A stretch of 64,000 nt of DNA from Clostridiaceae bacterium (GCA_021200535.1 JAJQGL010000092.1:1-64000), one strand, 5' to 3'. Positions 52,752-63,808 are shown, counted from the first letter of the stretch. The notes: generated from the letters alone by a model not told the origin. Made by a program: numbers and translations.

Positions 52752-52838
52752 CGCAGAGGATGGGTTACATTTTGCAGATACACGAACAGTTCAGAGGGCA
52801 TGAGATTGTGGTATGAGGGACAAGAAAGGAGGAGAACT

Positions 52839-55379
52839 GTGGAGAACCAGAATGAAGCGTTGGAATTGACGGGAGAAGAAATGGAACGTTTGCTGGCTTT
52901 GTCGGAATGTGCGATGGCGATTGCATATCAAGGAACGGATATGGAGCTGCAGTATGCCAATGAGCAGTTTTATAAATTGCTGCAATATACGCCGCAGGAG
53001 TTTCGCGACCAGTTTAACAATCGTTTGGTGGAGGTTATTATTCCGGAAGAAAAACAAAAAATAAGGGCATTGATTGCGAGGCAGTCTGTGGCAGGGGGAG
53101 AGACCCGCATGGAGTTCCGGGCCCGCAGGAAAGACGGCGCAATTTGCTGGATGTCGCTGACGGCGCGCATCGTATACACAGAGGGAAGAAATATGTATTA
53201 CTGTTCCCTGCAGAATATCACGCAGCAAAAAAGGAATCTGCAGGATGTATACAATGCAAAAAAGGAGCTTGATCTGATTACAAACAGTGTACCGGGCGGT
53301 GTTATTAAGATCAAAATGAACGATTTTACGCTTTTGTATGCCAATGAAGGTTTTTTTCGTCTGGCCGGGTACAGCCGTGTCGAGTATTTTTCACTGTTTG
53401 GAAACCATTGTGACAAGGTGGTGCATCCTGACGATTCGGAGCTGGTGCGCAATATGGTGCGTACCGCGCTGGACAATCGCGGGGCGATTGGATTTGAATA
53501 CCGCATCATAACGAAAAGCGGTGAAATCCGCTGGACATATGCCAACGGCTGCAGGGTGGACGATCAGAACGGCGAAGTAGTTTATCTTTGTATTCTTATG
53601 GATATTACGGCCAGAAAAAGACTGGAGGAAAAATATCAGGACAATCTCCGGCGTTCGCAATATCTGCTTCAATATATGAAAGAAACGGAGTGGACTTATG
53701 TCATAGCAGAAGAAAAATTGTACCGGAGCGGTTATCTGGTTGACACCTCTGCCTCTCAGCTGCAGTCAGAGGAGGCTGGTGAGGAGAGTCTGACGGTCAA
53801 TGTGCATCCGGATGATGTGCAGAAACTTTTGACAGACTTTCAAGAGAGAATGGAAAGGCCGGGCCAAAGCCGGATTATTATCCGGACAAAAGGGAAAAAC
53901 GGGAATTATTCACCGACTGAGGTGGGGATGATTTCTGTGGATATTGCCGGCGACGGAAAGCCGGACCGGGTATATGGTGAGACAAGAGCTCTGAGTGATG
54001 ATTCCTATATCCTTTTTCAGGATGAGTCTGTGAAAAAAGAGACGGCGGCCGCCATGACAATGGCGCGTGCAGCAGACCGCGCACTGCAGCTTGCCAAGGA
54101 AGCACAGGCAAAACATGAGGATAATATTACACATACCATGCCGCACAATGATTTTTTTGCAAAGGTCGGCGAAATCCTTGCACAAAGACAGGACGACGCA
54201 AAGTTTGCACTGCTGTGCTGTGATGTCAATGGTTTTCAGAGAATCATGTATCACTATGGAATATCCTGTTCTTCTGAATTTTTGCAGCTTCTGGCATCCC
54301 GCTTTGAAGAGATATCGTATCAGAATATCTGTTCCAGAGTCAATGGGGATTATTTTGTTATCTTTATATGCTATGAAAGCCATTCTGAGCTGCTGAAAAT
54401 GATGTCGCGGTTAATGCTGTCCATTGAAAAGATTGAGGAAGAGGTCAACTTTGCAACACAGGGGACAACGAGCGGTATTTACCTGATCGACCAAAAGGAC
54501 ACGGAAGTCAGCATTATTATGCAGAAGGCAGATCTTGCGCGCAGAAGCATAAAAGGAACGATTGGAAACCACTATGCCATTTATACAGAGGAGCTGCAGG
54601 AAAATCAGTTTCTGGAGGAAGGTATTATCCGCGATATTGGTATCTCCATGCGCAACCAGTCTGTGGAAATCTGCTATTTGCCGCGCGTACGCGGAGACAA
54701 GGAGCATGTGATGGGCTGCAAAGCAGTTCCGAGAATCCAGATGAAAAACGGAACCTATTTGCCGCTGGAAGATTTGCGGCGCTACATTGACCGCAGCAGC
54801 GACGTTCAGCAGCTGGTATTTTATGTTTTAAAAAATGTCTGTGTCAATCAGGGGCTGTGGAAGAGCCGGGGAAAGAAGATTATGCCGGTATCGCTTGATA
54901 TTACGGCAGGACAGCTGTGCCTGAACAATGCAGTAGAGCGTATTGATGAGATTGTGAAATCAAATAATATGAAACCGGATGAAATCCTGTTTGAGATTCA
55001 GGAGCAATATTTTCTGAATTTTTCAGACAAGTTCAGGATGGCTCTGGAGGATTTGCACAACAGGGGGTACCGAATCATTATCAGCCGGTTTGGAGCACAT
55101 CACACAGCAGTTGAGTCTGTTCGCCGCCTGCCGATTCATGCGATTAAATTCCATGGAGAACTGTTCCATAAAAGCATCATAAATGATAAGGACATTATTG
55201 TATTTCAAAAGCTGGTGGAGATGGCAAGGGACCTGGGAATGGAAGTGTCCTGCGGCAGCATCAGCACACAGCTTCAGGATGAAGTTGCAAGAAAGATTGG
55301 CTGTGATATTTTTGAGGGAGACATTTATTATGGCGCCGTACTGGGTGATGTCTATGAGAAATGTTTTTTAAATGACTAG
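52839..55379 (+). CDS. PAS protein with degenerate GGDEF and EAL domains
   Basis: 846 residues from GTG 52839 (AAGGAGGAGAACT). Two or three PAS domains occupy residues 10-380 (FYKLLQYTPQEFRDQF, RLAGYSRVEYFSLFG, GEIRWTYANGC). A GGDEF-like domain follows (about 440-580), but its signature reads VNGDYF, so cyclase activity is unlikely. The C-terminal EAL-like domain (about 600-845) has CKAVPR where EAL should be and lacks most metal-binding acids (SLDITAGQL, FEIQEQYF). Both domains therefore look inactive and may serve as c-di-GMP receptors or protein-binding modules. No membrane segment is seen. It sits directly behind the hybrid kinase. Confidence 0.85.
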   Translation: MENQNEALELTGEEMERLLALSECAMAIAYQGTDMELQYANEQFYKLLQYTPQEFRDQFNNRLVEVIIPEEKQKIRALIARQSVAGGETRMEFRARRKDGAICWMSLTARIVYTEGRNMYYCSLQNITQQKRNLQDVYNAKKELDLITNSVPGGVIKIKMNDFTLLYANEGFFRLAGYSRVEYFSLFGNHCDKVVHPDDSELVRNMVRTALDNRGAIGFEYRIITKSGEIRWTYANGCRVDDQNGEVVYLCILMDITARKRLEEKYQDNLRRSQYLLQYMKETEWTYVIAEEKLYRSGYLVDTSASQLQSEEAGEESLTVNVHPDDVQKLLTDFQERMERPGQSRIIIRTKGKNGNYSPTEVGMISVDIAGDGKPDRVYGETRALSDDSYILFQDESVKKETAAAMTMARAADRALQLAKEAQAKHEDNITHTMPHNDFFAKVGEILAQRQDDAKFALLCCDVNGFQRIMYHYGISCSSEFLQLLASRFEEISYQNICSRVNGDYFVIFICYESHSELLKMMSRLMLSIEKIEEEVNFATQGTTSGIYLIDQKDTEVSIIMQKADLARRSIKGTIGNHYAIYTEELQENQFLEEGIIRDIGISMRNQSVEICYLPRVRGDKEHVMGCKAVPRIQMKNGTYLPLEDLRRYIDRSSDVQQLVFYVLKNVCVNQGLWKSRGKKIMPVSLDITAGQLCLNNAVERIDEIVKSNNMKPDEILFEIQEQYFLNFSDKFRMALEDLHNRGYRIIISRFGAHHTAVESVRRLPIHAIKFHGELFHKSIINDKDIIVFQKLVEMARDLGMEVSCGSISTQLQDEVARKIGCDIFEGDIYYGAVLGDVYEKCFLND

Positions 55380-55446
55380 TATAGTGTTTTTTAAGTTTTG
55401 GGAACGCGGTGCAAATAGTGCATATACAGATGAAAGGATTTATCCA

Positions 55447-56262
55447 ATGAAAAAAGAAAGAAAAAAGCATATTTACCGTGCTCTTTCCTGCGCCCTGACG
55501 CTGGCGCTTCTTGCGGAAGTGCCTGCGCAGCCTGCGGCACAGGCGGCATCTAAGCCGACCTGCACGGTGAAAAAAAGAACAAAGAAAAAAGCGGTTATTC
55601 GGATTGGCAAACAATCCGGGGTGACCGGGTATCAGGTTTATGTCAGGCAGGGAAAAAAAGGAAAATATAAGCTGGTAATGGCAACGCGTACAAACTCATA
55701 TACGATTACCGGGTTAAAACCGAAAAAGATATATTATGTTAAGGTTCGCGCCTACAAGACAACTGGGTACCGTGTGAATCTGGGGAAATATTCGAAAGCG
55801 GTGAAGATTGCTGCGTATAAAAAAACTTCCAGCAAGAAGAGTGAAACCAGCACAAGCACCAGCACAAGCGCCGCAGATACAGCACAGACATATGCAAAGA
55901 GGGTGCTTAAGCTGGTCAATGAAGAGAGGGAAGAGGCAGGAGTGGCAGCTTTGACATTGGATGACACGCTTTGCAGTGCGGCAAATGTCAGGGCAAAAGA
56001 ACTTGTGCAAAGTTTTGACCATACCCGGCCTTCCGGCGAGAGCTGCTCAACAGTTTTGCAGGAGTATGACTATTCGTACACGGCATTTGGTGAAAACATT
56101 GCCGCCGGACAGTCCACGCCGAAGCAGGTTGTAACCAGCTGGATGAATTCAGAGGGACACAGGGCAAATATTCTGTCGGCCAATTATACCAAAATGGGAC
56201 TGGGATATTATAAAGCTTCTTCGGGTTACAAATACTACTGGGCGCAGATTTTTACAAACTGA
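55447..56262 (+). CDS. Secreted Fn3-CAP (SCP/YkwD-like) protein
   Basis: 271 residues from ATG 55447 (AAAGGATTTATCCA). The signal peptide covers about residues 1-32 (basic start, ALSCALTLALLAEVPAQ). A fibronectin type III-like domain follows (about 35-120; GVTGYQVYVRQGKKGKYKLV, KPKKIYYVKVRAYK), then a Ser/Thr linker (ETSTSTSTSAA) and a CAP domain. The CAP core residues are visible: FDHTRPSG, FGENIAAG and SEGHRANIL. CAP proteins of Clostridia are secreted and of mostly unknown function. The very basic Fn3 part might bind the wall. Four genes here read in one direction, though no common promoter was traced. Confidence 0.88.
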   Translation: MKKERKKHIYRALSCALTLALLAEVPAQPAAQAASKPTCTVKKRTKKKAVIRIGKQSGVTGYQVYVRQGKKGKYKLVMATRTNSYTITGLKPKKIYYVKVRAYKTTGYRVNLGKYSKAVKIAAYKKTSSKKSETSTSTSTSAADTAQTYAKRVLKLVNEEREEAGVAALTLDDTLCSAANVRAKELVQSFDHTRPSGESCSTVLQEYDYSYTAFGENIAAGQSTPKQVVTSWMNSEGHRANILSANYTKMGLGYYKASSGYKYYWAQIFTN

Positions 56263-56430
56263 TCCGCTGTTTCGGCAAAGCCTGCATTTGGTATCAGCGC
56301 GAAGCTTTTGAGAGCAGCGCAAAAATAAACTAAATCATGCAAATCAGGGATATGCAGACAAAAGCCTTGGTATATATGGGTATACACAGGCAAAAGGGTT
56401 TGGCAGATATCCCTGGGATTGGAGGGAAAA

Positions 56431-58158
56431 ATGAAAAAGAGTATTGGGGCAAAGGTGATTACGCTTGTCGTTCTTGTTGGGGTGGTGTTTCTTGTCACCG
56501 CTGTGGCAAATGTTGCGGCATTGAATGTTATTGATTCTTACAATGACAAGATGAGTGTTTATCTTGAAATGGAGAAAGAAAATACCAAAACATCTACGGC
56601 ATTCCAGCAGATGCAGCTTTATGCGAATCTATCTTACTTTAAAATTGATACGGATGAATTTGAAACCATGAAAACAAAGCTTCAGACAGCGATTGAGGAC
56701 GTGACTGCCTCCATGGACAACATGCAGAGTCTCTGCGATGATACGGAGAATGAAGATGTGGCGGAATCCTTTGCGGCGTGGTATGCTTCCATGGCTGATT
56801 ATGTGGATTACTGCAGCGGAATACTGGAGGCTGTCACAAATGAAGAGTTTGACAGTGCAAAGGAAATGATTGACGAAAATGTGACCTACAAAACGCCTGT
56901 TCAGGATACCGAGGACGCATTTGACGCGGTTTTTCTGGAACAGCAGCAGAAGCTTGAAAACAGAACCGGTATTAAAATTGAGGGAACGAGCGTTTTTAAT
57001 ATTGTCCTTCTTGCAGTCGGCATTGTCCTGCTTGCGGTCGTTTCCGTTTATATTGTAATATATGTTGCACGTCCTGCGAAACAATCCGGAGCAGTGATTC
57101 GGGATATCATGACGAAGATTGAAAACAATGAGGGCGACCTGACGGAGCGCATTCCGGTAAAGACACATGATGAAATCGGGCAGATGGCACAGGGAATCAA
57201 CGGCTTTATGGGCCAGCTGCAGGGTGTGATGCAGCGGCTGAAGCAGGATGCGGAGCAGATGCTGGCCTCTGCCGGAAAGGTTGCAGATGAAATCAATTCA
57301 TCCAATGAAAATGCGACGGATGTATCAGCAACCATGGAGGAAATGTCCGCCAGCATGGAGGAAATATCCGCCACGCTTGGCCAGCTTGCCGAGGGAAGCT
57401 CGGATGTCCTTACGGAAATACAGTCCATGACAGCTCAGGTAAATGAGGGCGCACAACTGGTAACAGACATAAGAAACCGTGCATCGGAAAGCCGTCAGAG
57501 CACCATGCAGAGCCGAATGGCCGCAAATGAGATCATTGATACCATGCGCAGTGATTTTCAAACGGCAGTGCAGGAAAGCCAGAGTGTGAAAAAGATTGAC
57601 GCGCTGACCGGGGAAATACTGAATATTACCAGCCAGACCAATTTGCTGGCATTGAACGCATCCATTGAGGCTGCGAGGGCAGGAGAAGCAGGAAAGGGCT
57701 TTGCCGTTGTGGCAGATGAAATACGTGTCCTTGCGGACAGCAGCCGGGATACTGCAAATAATATCCAGAGCATCAGTAAACTGGTGATGGAGGCGGTAGA
57801 AAAGCTGACAAAGAATGCAGAAGAAATTCTTGAATTTATTGATAAAAATGTCATGGGAGATTACAATGAGTTTTCCAGGATTGTGGAGCAGTATGCAGGT
57901 GATGCAGATAATGTAAACAGTATTTTGGAGCAGTTTTCCCGGAATACCAATGAGATCAGCGGCACTATGCAGTCTATGAATACCGGTATCAATGACATTG
58001 CCACTGCCGTGGATGAGAGCGCCAGGGGCGTTTCAGAGGTGGCGGATAATACAGTTACACTGGTTCAGGCTATTTCTGAAATTCAGAAGGAAACAGAAAA
58101 TAACAGAGAGATTTCTTCCGAGCTGAGCGAAGAGGTAAATCGCTTTAAAAAGGTTTAA
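56431..58158 (+). CDS. Methyl-accepting chemotaxis protein
   Basis: 575 residues from ATG 56431, site GGAGGGAAAA. A membrane helix (about 5-27), a mainly helical outer domain of the 4HB type (about 30-185), a second helix (about 190-212), then HAMP (about 215-270; [23 protein letters not shown]). The cytoplasmic hairpin carries the highly conserved tip [33 protein letters not shown]. It should signal to CheA-CheW encoded elsewhere. No clear C-terminal CheR-binding pentapeptide is present. Together with the FliD-like orphan it hints at motility. Confidence 0.93.
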   Translation: MKKSIGAKVITLVVLVGVVFLVTAVANVAALNVIDSYNDKMSVYLEMEKENTKTSTAFQQMQLYANLSYFKIDTDEFETMKTKLQTAIEDVTASMDNMQSLCDDTENEDVAESFAAWYASMADYVDYCSGILEAVTNEEFDSAKEMIDENVTYKTPVQDTEDAFDAVFLEQQQKLENRTGIKIEGTSVFNIVLLAVGIVLLAVVSVYIVIYVARPAKQSGAVIRDIMTKIENNEGDLTERIPVKTHDEIGQMAQGINGFMGQLQGVMQRLKQDAEQMLASAGKVADEINSSNENATDVSATMEEMSASMEEISATLGQLAEGSSDVLTEIQSMTAQVNEGAQLVTDIRNRASESRQSTMQSRMAANEIIDTMRSDFQTAVQESQSVKKIDALTGEILNITSQTNLLALNASIEAARAGEAGKGFAVVADEIRVLADSSRDTANNIQSISKLVMEAVEKLTKNAEEILEFIDKNVMGDYNEFSRIVEQYAGDADNVNSILEQFSRNTNEISGTMQSMNTGINDIATAVDESARGVSEVADNTVTLVQAISEIQKETENNREISSELSEEVNRFKKV

Positions 58159-58169
58159 TGGTACATATC

Positions 58170-58197
58170 TTGCATTCTGTATTAAAATGTGTAAAAT
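58170..58197 (+). promoter_or_regulatory. Promoter of serS
   Basis: TTGCAT (58170-58175), a 16-bp spacer and TAAAAT (58192-58197), 44 bp before the start. The leader is too short for a T-box. Confidence 0.5.
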
Positions 58198-58240
58198 GTA
58201 TTATTGAAGTATCGTAATGATCAGACGAAGGAGAGAGTAG

Positions 58241-59533
58241 ATGTTAGATATTAAGTTTCTTAGGGAAAATCCGGATATCGTAAAGCAGAATATCAAAAAT
58301 AAATTTCAGGAGGACAAGCTTGCTCTGGTAGACGAGGTGATTGCGCTGGACGCAGACGCCAGAAAGGCACAGCAGGAGGCCGATGAGCTGAGAGCTTCCC
58401 GAAAGAAGATATCCAAACAGATCGGCGCATTGATGGGACAGGGAAAGAAGGAAGAGGCCGAGGCCAAAAAAGCGGAGGTAGCCCAGAATGCAGAACGTCT
58501 GGCGGAGCTGGAGGTACAGGAAAAAGAGCTTCAGGAGAAAGTCAGAAAGATCATGATGGTGATTCCAAACATTATCGATCCGGATGTTCCGATTGGGAAA
58601 GATGACAGTGAAAACGTCGAGCTTGAGAAATTTGGCGATCCTGTTATACCGGATTATGAAATTCCGTACCATGCGCAGATCATGGAAAGCTTTTCCGGCC
58701 TGGATATTGATGCGGCAGGAAAGGTTGCGGGAAATGGATTTTATTATCTGATGGGAGATATAGCAAGGCTGCATTCCGCTGTGATTTCCTATGCCAGAGA
58801 TTTTATGATTGACAGAGGGTTTACCTATTGCATACCGCCGTTTATGATTCGCAGCAACGTTGTGACAGGCGTTATGAGCTTTGCGGAAATGGATGCAATG
58901 ATGTATAAAATCGAAGGGGAAGATTTATATCTGATTGGTACAAGCGAGCATTCAATGATCGGGAAATTTATTGATACGATTACGGAAGAAAAAGAGCTTC
59001 CGAAAACGCTGACATCCTACTCACCATGCTTCCGGAAGGAAAAAGGGGCGCATGGCATTGAAGAGCGCGGCGTATACCGGATTCACCAGTTCGAAAAGCA
59101 GGAGATGATCGTTGTCTGCAAGCCGGAGGACAGTAAAGCATGGTTTGAAAAGCTTTGGAAGAATACCGTAGATTTGTTCCGGACTTTAGATATTCCGGTT
59201 CGGACGCTGGAGTGCTGTTCCGGTGATCTGGCAGATTTAAAGGTAAGGTCTGTCGATGTGGAAGCGTGGTCTCCGCGCCAGCAGAAATATTTTGAGGTAG
59301 GAAGCTGTTCCAATCTGGGAGACGCTCAGGCGCGCCGCCTGCAGATTCGCGTCCGCAGGGAGGATGGAAGCAAATATTTCGCCCATACCTTAAATAATAC
59401 TGTTGTAGCTCCGCCGCGTATGCTGATTGCTTTTTTGGAAAACAATCTGCAGGCAGACGGAAGCGTAAGGGTTCCCGAAGCGCTTCGCCCATATATGGGA
59501 GGTAAGGAGCTGTTAGTTCCGAATCAAAAATAA
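58241..59533 (+). CDS. serS: Seryl-tRNA synthetase
   Basis: 430 residues. ATG 58241 follows GAAGGAGAGAGTAG. It charges tRNA-Ser, and also the tRNA for selenocysteine if present. The N-terminal long antiparallel coiled coil (about 30-105, rich in Lys/Glu/Ala) binds the tRNA's long variable arm. Class II motifs are visible: YLIGTSEHSMIG, CFRKEKGAHG with IHQFEKQE (motif 2), and LNNTVVAPPRMLIAFLENN (motif 3). The length is normal. The operon is single-gene and ends at a strong hairpin. Confidence 0.97.
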   Translation: MLDIKFLRENPDIVKQNIKNKFQEDKLALVDEVIALDADARKAQQEADELRASRKKISKQIGALMGQGKKEEAEAKKAEVAQNAERLAELEVQEKELQEKVRKIMMVIPNIIDPDVPIGKDDSENVELEKFGDPVIPDYEIPYHAQIMESFSGLDIDAAGKVAGNGFYYLMGDIARLHSAVISYARDFMIDRGFTYCIPPFMIRSNVVTGVMSFAEMDAMMYKIEGEDLYLIGTSEHSMIGKFIDTITEEKELPKTLTSYSPCFRKEKGAHGIEERGVYRIHQFEKQEMIVVCKPEDSKAWFEKLWKNTVDLFRTLDIPVRTLECCSGDLADLKVRSVDVEAWSPRQQKYFEVGSCSNLGDAQARRLQIRVRREDGSKYFAHTLNNTVVAPPRMLIAFLENNLQADGSVRVPEALRPYMGGKELLVPNQK

Positions 59534-59540
59534 AAGAAAA

Positions 59541-59636
59541 AAAGACGGCAGCTGTATTCGTTGCTGCGATTCACAGAACTCCATCCGCATGTGTTCTGTG
59601 AATCGTAACGATTAGTTACAGGTTGCCGTCTTTTCT
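59541..59636 (+). terminator. Nested two-stem terminator of serS
   Basis: The outer stem AAAGACGGCA (59541-59550) pairs with TGCCGTCTTT (59624-59633). A 12-bp perfect inner stem GATTCACAGAAC (59568-59579) pairs with GTTCTGTGAATC (59593-59604). The outer 3' arm lies in the end of the convergent DUF402 gene. Confidence 0.75.
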
Positions 59637-60106
59637 ATATTGTCAATGAATTTAGCGAGGTCGGAAAATGCGCCGGAGTAAATGAGCTCCAGCAGACTTT
59701 GTGTTTTGCGCAGCGCCTGCCCGACAAGCTGCGGAGACAGAATATTTTTTTCGGCGACGTCTGCCAGTTCGTCCATATCTACAACTTTTATCTGGCCATC
59801 CGGGTATATTAAAACATCAATCAGCAAATCATTAAAAGTATACGTGTTGGCTGCGGCATCGTATTCTGTATCAATAATGTCGCAGTACCAGTAAACCAGC
59901 TGATGATTTGCGTCATATATTTTGCTGACTTTTATGCCCTTATCAATAAAATAGCCGGAGGTGCCGGTGGAAATATCCAGGCGTGGTTTCAATACATTCC
60001 ATTTTGTGACAATTATATTTTCAGACAGGGATAAAATTTTGTCATCCTTGAGCTCTGTCGTTTCGTCAGGTAAAAAACGCCTTCGGAATAGCCGCACATT
60101 TTTCAT
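59612..60106 (-). CDS. DUF402 (FomD/Ntdp-like) protein
   Basis: 164 residues from ATG 60106 (AAGGAGGCTACTT upstream). It has the DUF402 core with acidic metal-binding residues (VYWYCDIIDTEY, FNDLLIDVLIYPDG, VVDMDELADV). Characterised relatives are nucleoside di/triphosphatases or FomD-type hydrolases that bind two metal ions with such Asp residues. The C-terminal helices (SLLELIYSGAF) are typical. The last eight codons lie inside the serS terminator hairpin. Single gene with a clear promoter. Confidence 0.85.
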   Translation of the reverse strand: MKNVRLFRRRFLPDETTELKDDKILSLSENIIVTKWNVLKPRLDISTGTSGYFIDKGIKVSKIYDANHQLVYWYCDIIDTEYDAAANTYTFNDLLIDVLIYPDGQIKVVDMDELADVAEKNILSPQLVGQALRKTQSLLELIYSGAFSDLAKFIDNIEKTATCN

Positions 60107-60133
60107 AAGTAGCCTCCTTGCTTTTTAAAATTA

Positions 60134-60162
60134 ATTATATCCATAAAAAGTTGGCTTGTAAA
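60134..60162 (-). promoter_or_regulatory. Promoter of the DUF402 gene
   Basis: On the minus strand, TTTACA (60162-60157), a 17-bp spacer and TATAAT (60139-60134). Confidence 0.65.
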
Positions 60163-60244
60163 GAAAAAGATTTTATATATTTGACCTGCACCATCGAAAA
60201 AAATATGTGCTGCAATCTATACAGTTATTTTTTGTCTGCTGTAC

Positions 60245-60273
60245 TAGACTTTTCAGGGGTAATAATCTATAAT
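60245..60273 (+). promoter_or_regulatory. Probable promoter of the atp operon
   Basis: TAGACT (60245-60250), a 17-bp spacer and TATAAT (60268-60273). The rest of the 60107-60433 gap shows nothing else beyond the divergent DUF402 promoter. Confidence 0.55.
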
Positions 60274-60433
60274 ATGATACAAGGGTAAAACGGTAAAAAT
60301 TGCTTATGCCTGTCTGGTAAAATGACAGTTTTTGCGTGCTGTATACAACGGAACCGAGAATGATTTTCCGAGGGACAGGGATGCATGGCGGACATACAGG
60401 GTGATCATACAGGAAAAAAAGGGAGGATGGCTT

Positions 60434-60781
60434 GTGAAGGACAGAAAGGTGCTGCGGAGTTTTGTGATGATATCCCAGATTGGCATCACAATGCTGGTGC
60501 CGATTTTTCTGTGCACGGCGATTGGAGTATGGCTGAACCGGCAGTTTGACAATGTGTATCTGTTCCTGCTTATGCTTCTGATCGGGATTGGAGCCGCTTT
60601 CCGAAGTCTTTTTATCCTGACAAAATCGTTTTATGAGAAGGACATGAAGCGGGAGCACGAACAGACTGCATATCTGGAAGGGCTAAAGACCTACCGGCAA
60701 AAACATCCGGATGAGGACTTTTCGGATGTTATGGAAGGAAAGAAGAAGCGTTATCCGGAACATAAAAATCCTCATTTCTGA
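60434..60781 (+). CDS. atpZ: AtpZ/AtpI-family protein
   Basis: 115 residues from GTG 60434, site GGGAGGATGGCTT. Two hydrophobic helices (about 8-32 and 42-62) are followed by a charged tail. The layout and the glycine-rich second helix (LFLLMLLIGIGAAFRSLFIL) fit AtpZ/AtpI, which precede ATP synthase genes in Firmicutes and assist assembly or Mg2+/Ca2+ supply. The longer frame starting at 60332 is not needed. It heads the operon. Confidence 0.75.
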   Translation: MKDRKVLRSFVMISQIGITMLVPIFLCTAIGVWLNRQFDNVYLFLLMLLIGIGAAFRSLFILTKSFYEKDMKREHEQTAYLEGLKTYRQKHPDEDFSDVMEGKKKRYPEHKNPHF

Positions 60782-60918
60782 GCGATTTATCACAGTAACA
60801 CATCCGGAAGCCGCAGCGCCCCTGCAGACGACATAGACAGACAAGCCGCGAGACAGGCGGGGCAGGAAGCTGTTCTTCCGCGCAGGCTTTTGGATAGGAT
60901 CCGGATAGGAGGGAATTT

Positions 60919-61365
60919 ATGAGACAAGCGGAGCGGGTACGCCGTGAGCTTATACTTGGCATAGTGATCTGGATGGTGCCGGTCATGCTGCTTTTGGTGT
61001 TGCTGACACCAGCCTCCCGTCTGGCGGCGGCGGCCGGTGTGCTGGCAGGTTCCGCCGGCGCTGCCGGCATTGTGTGCCACATGTACCGCAGCTTGGATGC
61101 TGCGTTAGACCTGCCGCCGAAGCAGGCACGCACAAAGGCGCAGCTTGCGGCACTTGAGAGAACCTTTTTGATGGGCGTGCTGATTGTGGCAGCTATGCTG
61201 CTTCCGGAGTATATACATCCCGCGGGGGTAATATTTGGACTGTTTGGCGTTAAGGTATCGGCACTCATGTATCCTGTGCTGCATAAACAGGCAGAAAAAT
61301 ATCGTTTGAAAAAGAAAAAGCGGCCGGCGCGGATTTCAAGTGGGACAACTCCGGCTCAAAAATGA
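60919..61365 (+). CDS. atpI: ATP synthase subunit I-like protein
   Basis: 148 residues from ATG 60919, site AGGAGGGAATTT. Four hydrophobic helices in two pairs (about 12-30, 35-52, 85-103, 108-125) end in a Lys/Arg-rich tail. Position between atpZ and atpB and this topology match AtpI/UncI, which helps assemble the c-ring. Sequence similarity is weak by nature, so the assignment relies on context. Confidence 0.7.
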   Translation: MRQAERVRRELILGIVIWMVPVMLLLVLLTPASRLAAAAGVLAGSAGAAGIVCHMYRSLDAALDLPPKQARTKAQLAALERTFLMGVLIVAAMLLPEYIHPAGVIFGLFGVKVSALMYPVLHKQAEKYRLKKKKRPARISSGTTPAQK

Positions 61366-61487
61366 TTGTTATGGCGTTCTATGCTGTTACAATATATTTG
61401 CGTAGTATATTGGATGGAGACAGGGTGTTTGGTCAAAGATATCCATATAGCATACTGCAAAAATTTTAAGAAAAGGAAGGTGAGAAT

Positions 61488-62562
<1,075 letters not shown>

Positions 62563-62605
62563 ACTTCCAAAGTAGTAACCAGAACTACAGAAAGGAGGTA
62601 TAACA

Positions 62606-63160
62606 GTGAGTTTGATGAAAGTGGCTTTGGCGGGAGGCGGATTTGACGACCGTATCTTTGGCCTGGATTCACAGCTTTTGGTGGATGCCGGCATCACATT
62701 GATTGCAATGTTCTGTCTTTTCCTGCTGCTTTCCTATCTGTTGTTTAATCCGGCCAGAAAGCTTTTGACAAAGCGTCAGGACAGAATCCGGGAACAGATG
62801 GATATTGCGGCAAAAGAGATGGCGGATGGCGAACAGTTCAAGGCAGAATATGATGCCAGATTAAAAAATGTTGATAAAGAAGCGGAAGAAATTCTGACGG
62901 AGACCCGCAAGAAAGCCTTAAAGAAAGAAAATGACATCATTGACGAAGCAAAAGCGGAAGCGTCAAGGGTTCTTGACAGGGCTGACCGCGAAATTGAACT
63001 GGAAAAGAGCAGGGTAAAGGATGAAGTCAGGCAGGAAATGATCTCTGTTGCAACTGCAATGGCAGGTAAGATTGTTGCGGCTTCTCTGGATGAGAAGAAG
63101 CAGTCGCAGTTAATTGCAGAGACATTGGAAGAGATAGGTGAAGAAACATGGCTAAATTAG
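62606..63160 (+). CDS. atpF: ATP synthase F0 subunit b
   Basis: 184 residues from GTG 62606, site AAGGAGGTATAACA. One membrane helix (about 25-47, AGITLIAMFCLFLLLSYLLF) and a long charged helix for the peripheral stalk (REQMDIAAKEMADGEQF...). The N-terminal outer segment is slightly long. The stop overlaps atpH by 13 bp. It forms the stator dimer linking F0 to the delta subunit. Confidence 0.94.
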   Translation: MSLMKVALAGGGFDDRIFGLDSQLLVDAGITLIAMFCLFLLLSYLLFNPARKLLTKRQDRIREQMDIAAKEMADGEQFKAEYDARLKNVDKEAEEILTETRKKALKKENDIIDEAKAEASRVLDRADREIELEKSRVKDEVRQEMISVATAMAGKIVAASLDEKKQSQLIAETLEEIGEETWLN

Positions 63161-63696
63161 CATCAAATGTATATGGCGAAGCTCTGTTTGAGGCTGCCGT
63201 GGAAGAGGGCCTGGTTGATTCCCTGATGGAAGAGGTGAATACCGTGCTTGCCATTTTTCAGTCCAATGAGGAATATATCAGGCTTCTGTCACACCCGAAG
63301 ATACCCGCGGAGGAAAAGGTTTCCCTGTTGGAGTCCGCCTTTCGGGGGAAAGTTTCTGACCAGTTGACAGGATTTCTTATTACGGTAGCAGAAAAAGGAC
63401 GTTTCGTAGAGATAGAGGATATTCTCGGCTATTTTGACAAAAAGGTAAGTGAATACAAAAAAATTGGAACTGCCTATGTCATTTCGGCGGGTGAGCTTTC
63501 TGCGCAGGAGAAAGAGGCGATTGAAAAGCGGCTGCTGGAAACTACGGCGTACCGGTCATTCCGCATGAATTACAGCGTGGATGCGGCTCTGATCGGCGGT
63601 GTTGTCATCCGCATTGGCGACAGGGTTGTCGACAGCAGCATTCGCACAAAGCTGAACAATATGGCAAAGGATTTGTCAAAGATTCAGCTGGCATAA
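63148..63696 (+). CDS. atpH: ATP synthase F1 subunit delta
   Basis: 182 residues from ATG 63148, overlapping atpF. The N-terminal helical bundle (YGEALFEAAVEEGLVDSLMEEV; LLSHPKIPAEEK) and the C-terminal OSCP signature (GGVVIRIGDRVVDSSIRTKLNNM) are complete. It joins subunit b to the top of the alpha3-beta3 head. Confidence 0.94.
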   Translation: MAKLASNVYGEALFEAAVEEGLVDSLMEEVNTVLAIFQSNEEYIRLLSHPKIPAEEKVSLLESAFRGKVSDQLTGFLITVAEKGRFVEIEDILGYFDKKVSEYKKIGTAYVISAGELSAQEKEAIEKRLLETTAYRSFRMNYSVDAALIGGVVIRIGDRVVDSSIRTKLNNMAKDLSKIQLA

Positions 63697-63808
63697 ATGA
63701 AACGATCGAGAAGCAGGAGCGAGGCAGTTTCGATAAATAAAAAAGCGGATTTCGCAGAAAATTTGCGGATGCGCGACAAGATCTTAAGAAAGAAGGTGCA
63801 GGAGTATC

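Noticed and set aside
52800-52838. Earlier start of the PAS protein
   Set aside because: The strong AAGGAGGAGAACT site lies inside it and serves GTG 52839.
58198-58240. T-box in the serS leader
   Set aside because: The leader is under 50 nt and lacks both the TGGNACC-type bulge and a terminator.
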